Shown here one piece after another: positions 63,444-64,000 of a stretch of 64,000 nt of DNA. This stretch comes from Burkholderiaceae bacterium. GTDB taxonomy: Bacteria > Pseudomonadota > Gammaproteobacteria > Burkholderiales > Burkholderiaceae_C. The notes beneath the pieces are model-generated. The model searched no databases. It saw only the letters and a list, made by a program, of their open reading frames with translations, and was not told the DNA's origin. Made by a program: the position numbers and the translations under genes. Location of the stretch: the NCBI GenBank assembly GCA_023954035.1, contig JAMLIT010000003.1, positions 1 to 64,000 on the forward strand. The letters are read 5' to 3'. Positions within the stretch are counted from its first letter, which is position 1. Each line of letters begins with the position of its first letter.

Positions 63444-64000
63444 TTCTCATCAATCTGCTCCCGCACCGCGAGGTGGCGCGCAAACGCCGCCGTGAGGCCT
63501 TCCAGGCGGCCATGTTTGCCTCCTTTCTGGTGGGGCTGCTCATCGCGGGCATTATCTATTGGTGGTTTCAAATGATGATCGAGCAGCAGCAGGCGCGAAA
63601 CAGCTTTCTGCAAAGCGAAATCACCGTTCTGGAAAACCAGATCAAGGAAATTGCCGGGATCGAAGAGGAAATCGCCTCCCTTCGGGCCCGGCAGAAGGCC
63701 GTGGAGGATTTACAGGCCGACCGCAACCTTCCAGTGCATCTTTTGAGTGAGCTGGTCAAACAACTGCCCGATGGCGTGTACGTGACCGCATTGAAGCAGA
63801 CCAACCAGCAGATCGCCCTGCAGGGCATGGCACAGTCGAACGAACGGGTGTCTGAACTTCTGCGCAACCTGTCGAACAACACGCCGTGGCTTTCCAAGCC
63901 GGAACTGGTGGAGATCACGGCTGCAAAGGTTGCACTGACTCCACGGGATGAGCGGCGGGTATCTGCCTTCAATCTGCATTTCACGTTGAAGCGGTCTAGC
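63440..64000 (+). CDS. pilN: Type IV pilus assembly protein PilN, 3' end cut by window edge
   Basis: 187 codons are present and the frame is still open at the last base, so the end lies outside the window. Translation from the GTG (63440-63442) begins MILINLLPHREVARKRRREA, the PilN cytoplasmic motif that binds PilM. A membrane helix follows (SFLVGLLIAGIIYWWF), then a coiled coil (NSFLQSEITVLENQIKEIAG and following) and the start of the periplasmic ferredoxin-like domain (LLSELVKQLPDGVYVTALKQ). The GTGA overlap with pilM shows coupling. Confidence 0.95.
   Translation, partial: MILINLLPHREVARKRRREAFQAAMFASFLVGLLIAGIIYWWFQMMIEQQQARNSFLQSEITVLENQIKEIAGIEEEIASLRARQKAVEDLQADRNLPVHLLSELVKQLPDGVYVTALKQTNQQIALQGMAQSNERVSELLRNLSNNTPWLSKPELVEITAAKVALTPRDERRVSAFNLHFTLKRSS

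Overview
Most of this window (from about 3.2 kb to the right end) looks like a GC-rich betaproteobacterial chromosome, most likely family Comamonadaceae. The evidence is the gene families, the betaproteobacterial groES with a CIRCE element, the imuA-imuB-dnaE2 cassette, and a dispersed AT-rich repeat built around AACGCTTAT-N-ATAAGCGCT, of which I count nine copies. The first ~3.1 kb does not fit. It holds the end of a DUF1998-type helicase, a small winged-helix protein, an unknown protein and the 3' four-fifths of a groEL gene. That GroEL is a chimera: residues 1 to ~81 are betaproteobacterial, and the rest, with a C-terminus ending PPMY instead of the GGM tail, comes from a distant lineage (Chloroflexota-like by my reading). 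The simplest explanation is a misjoin of two genomes inside conserved groEL sequence; natural recombination is the alternative.

Layout. 0-3.1 kb: foreign segment. 3.1-3.9 kb: groEL 5' part, groES and CIRCE. 4-7 kb: two membrane proteins, one with a SPOR domain. 7.2-11.2 kb: a DsbA-like oxidoreductase, then a TetR regulator divergent from a FAD oxidoreductase, a membrane protein and a hydrolase, with a perfect inverted repeat in the divergent promoter. 11.3-19.6 kb: a cyanophycin locus with two cyanophycin synthetases and creA on the minus strand, and a zinc-ribbon ABC exporter plus DUF1854 protein on the plus strand. 20-36 kb: a type II secretion locus with gspF detached. gspE-D-N-M-L-K-J-I-H-G lie together with gspC divergent, and an SDR, a flavin monooxygenase-like protein, a CZB protein, a MOSC protein and a Doc/AbrB toxin-antitoxin pair sit between gspF and gspE. 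36.3-38.6 kb: an AT-rich gene for a TPR-containing O-GlcNAc-transferase-like protein, probably acquired. 38.7-43.9 kb: the LexA-boxed imuA-imuB-dnaE2 mutagenesis cassette.

44-64 kb is mainly housekeeping: an SGNH esterase lipoprotein, NMN adenylyltransferase/Nudix, a DUF1328 protein, metK followed by tandem degenerate copies of its own 3' end, two LpxL-type acyltransferases, an alpha/beta hydrolase, engB, cytochrome c4, the System II cytochrome c assembly pair resB/ccsB, msrP-msrQ, lptM-lysA, cyaY, penicillin-binding protein 1A, and divergently pilM and the start of pilN, cut by the window edge. No tRNA, rRNA, CRISPR array, insertion sequence or prophage was seen. The most unusual items are the chimeric GroEL, the second cyanophycin synthetase with a destroyed Mur-ligase P-loop beside a dedicated exporter, the metK-tail repeats, and a dispersed repeat that supplies the GspD signal-peptide core.
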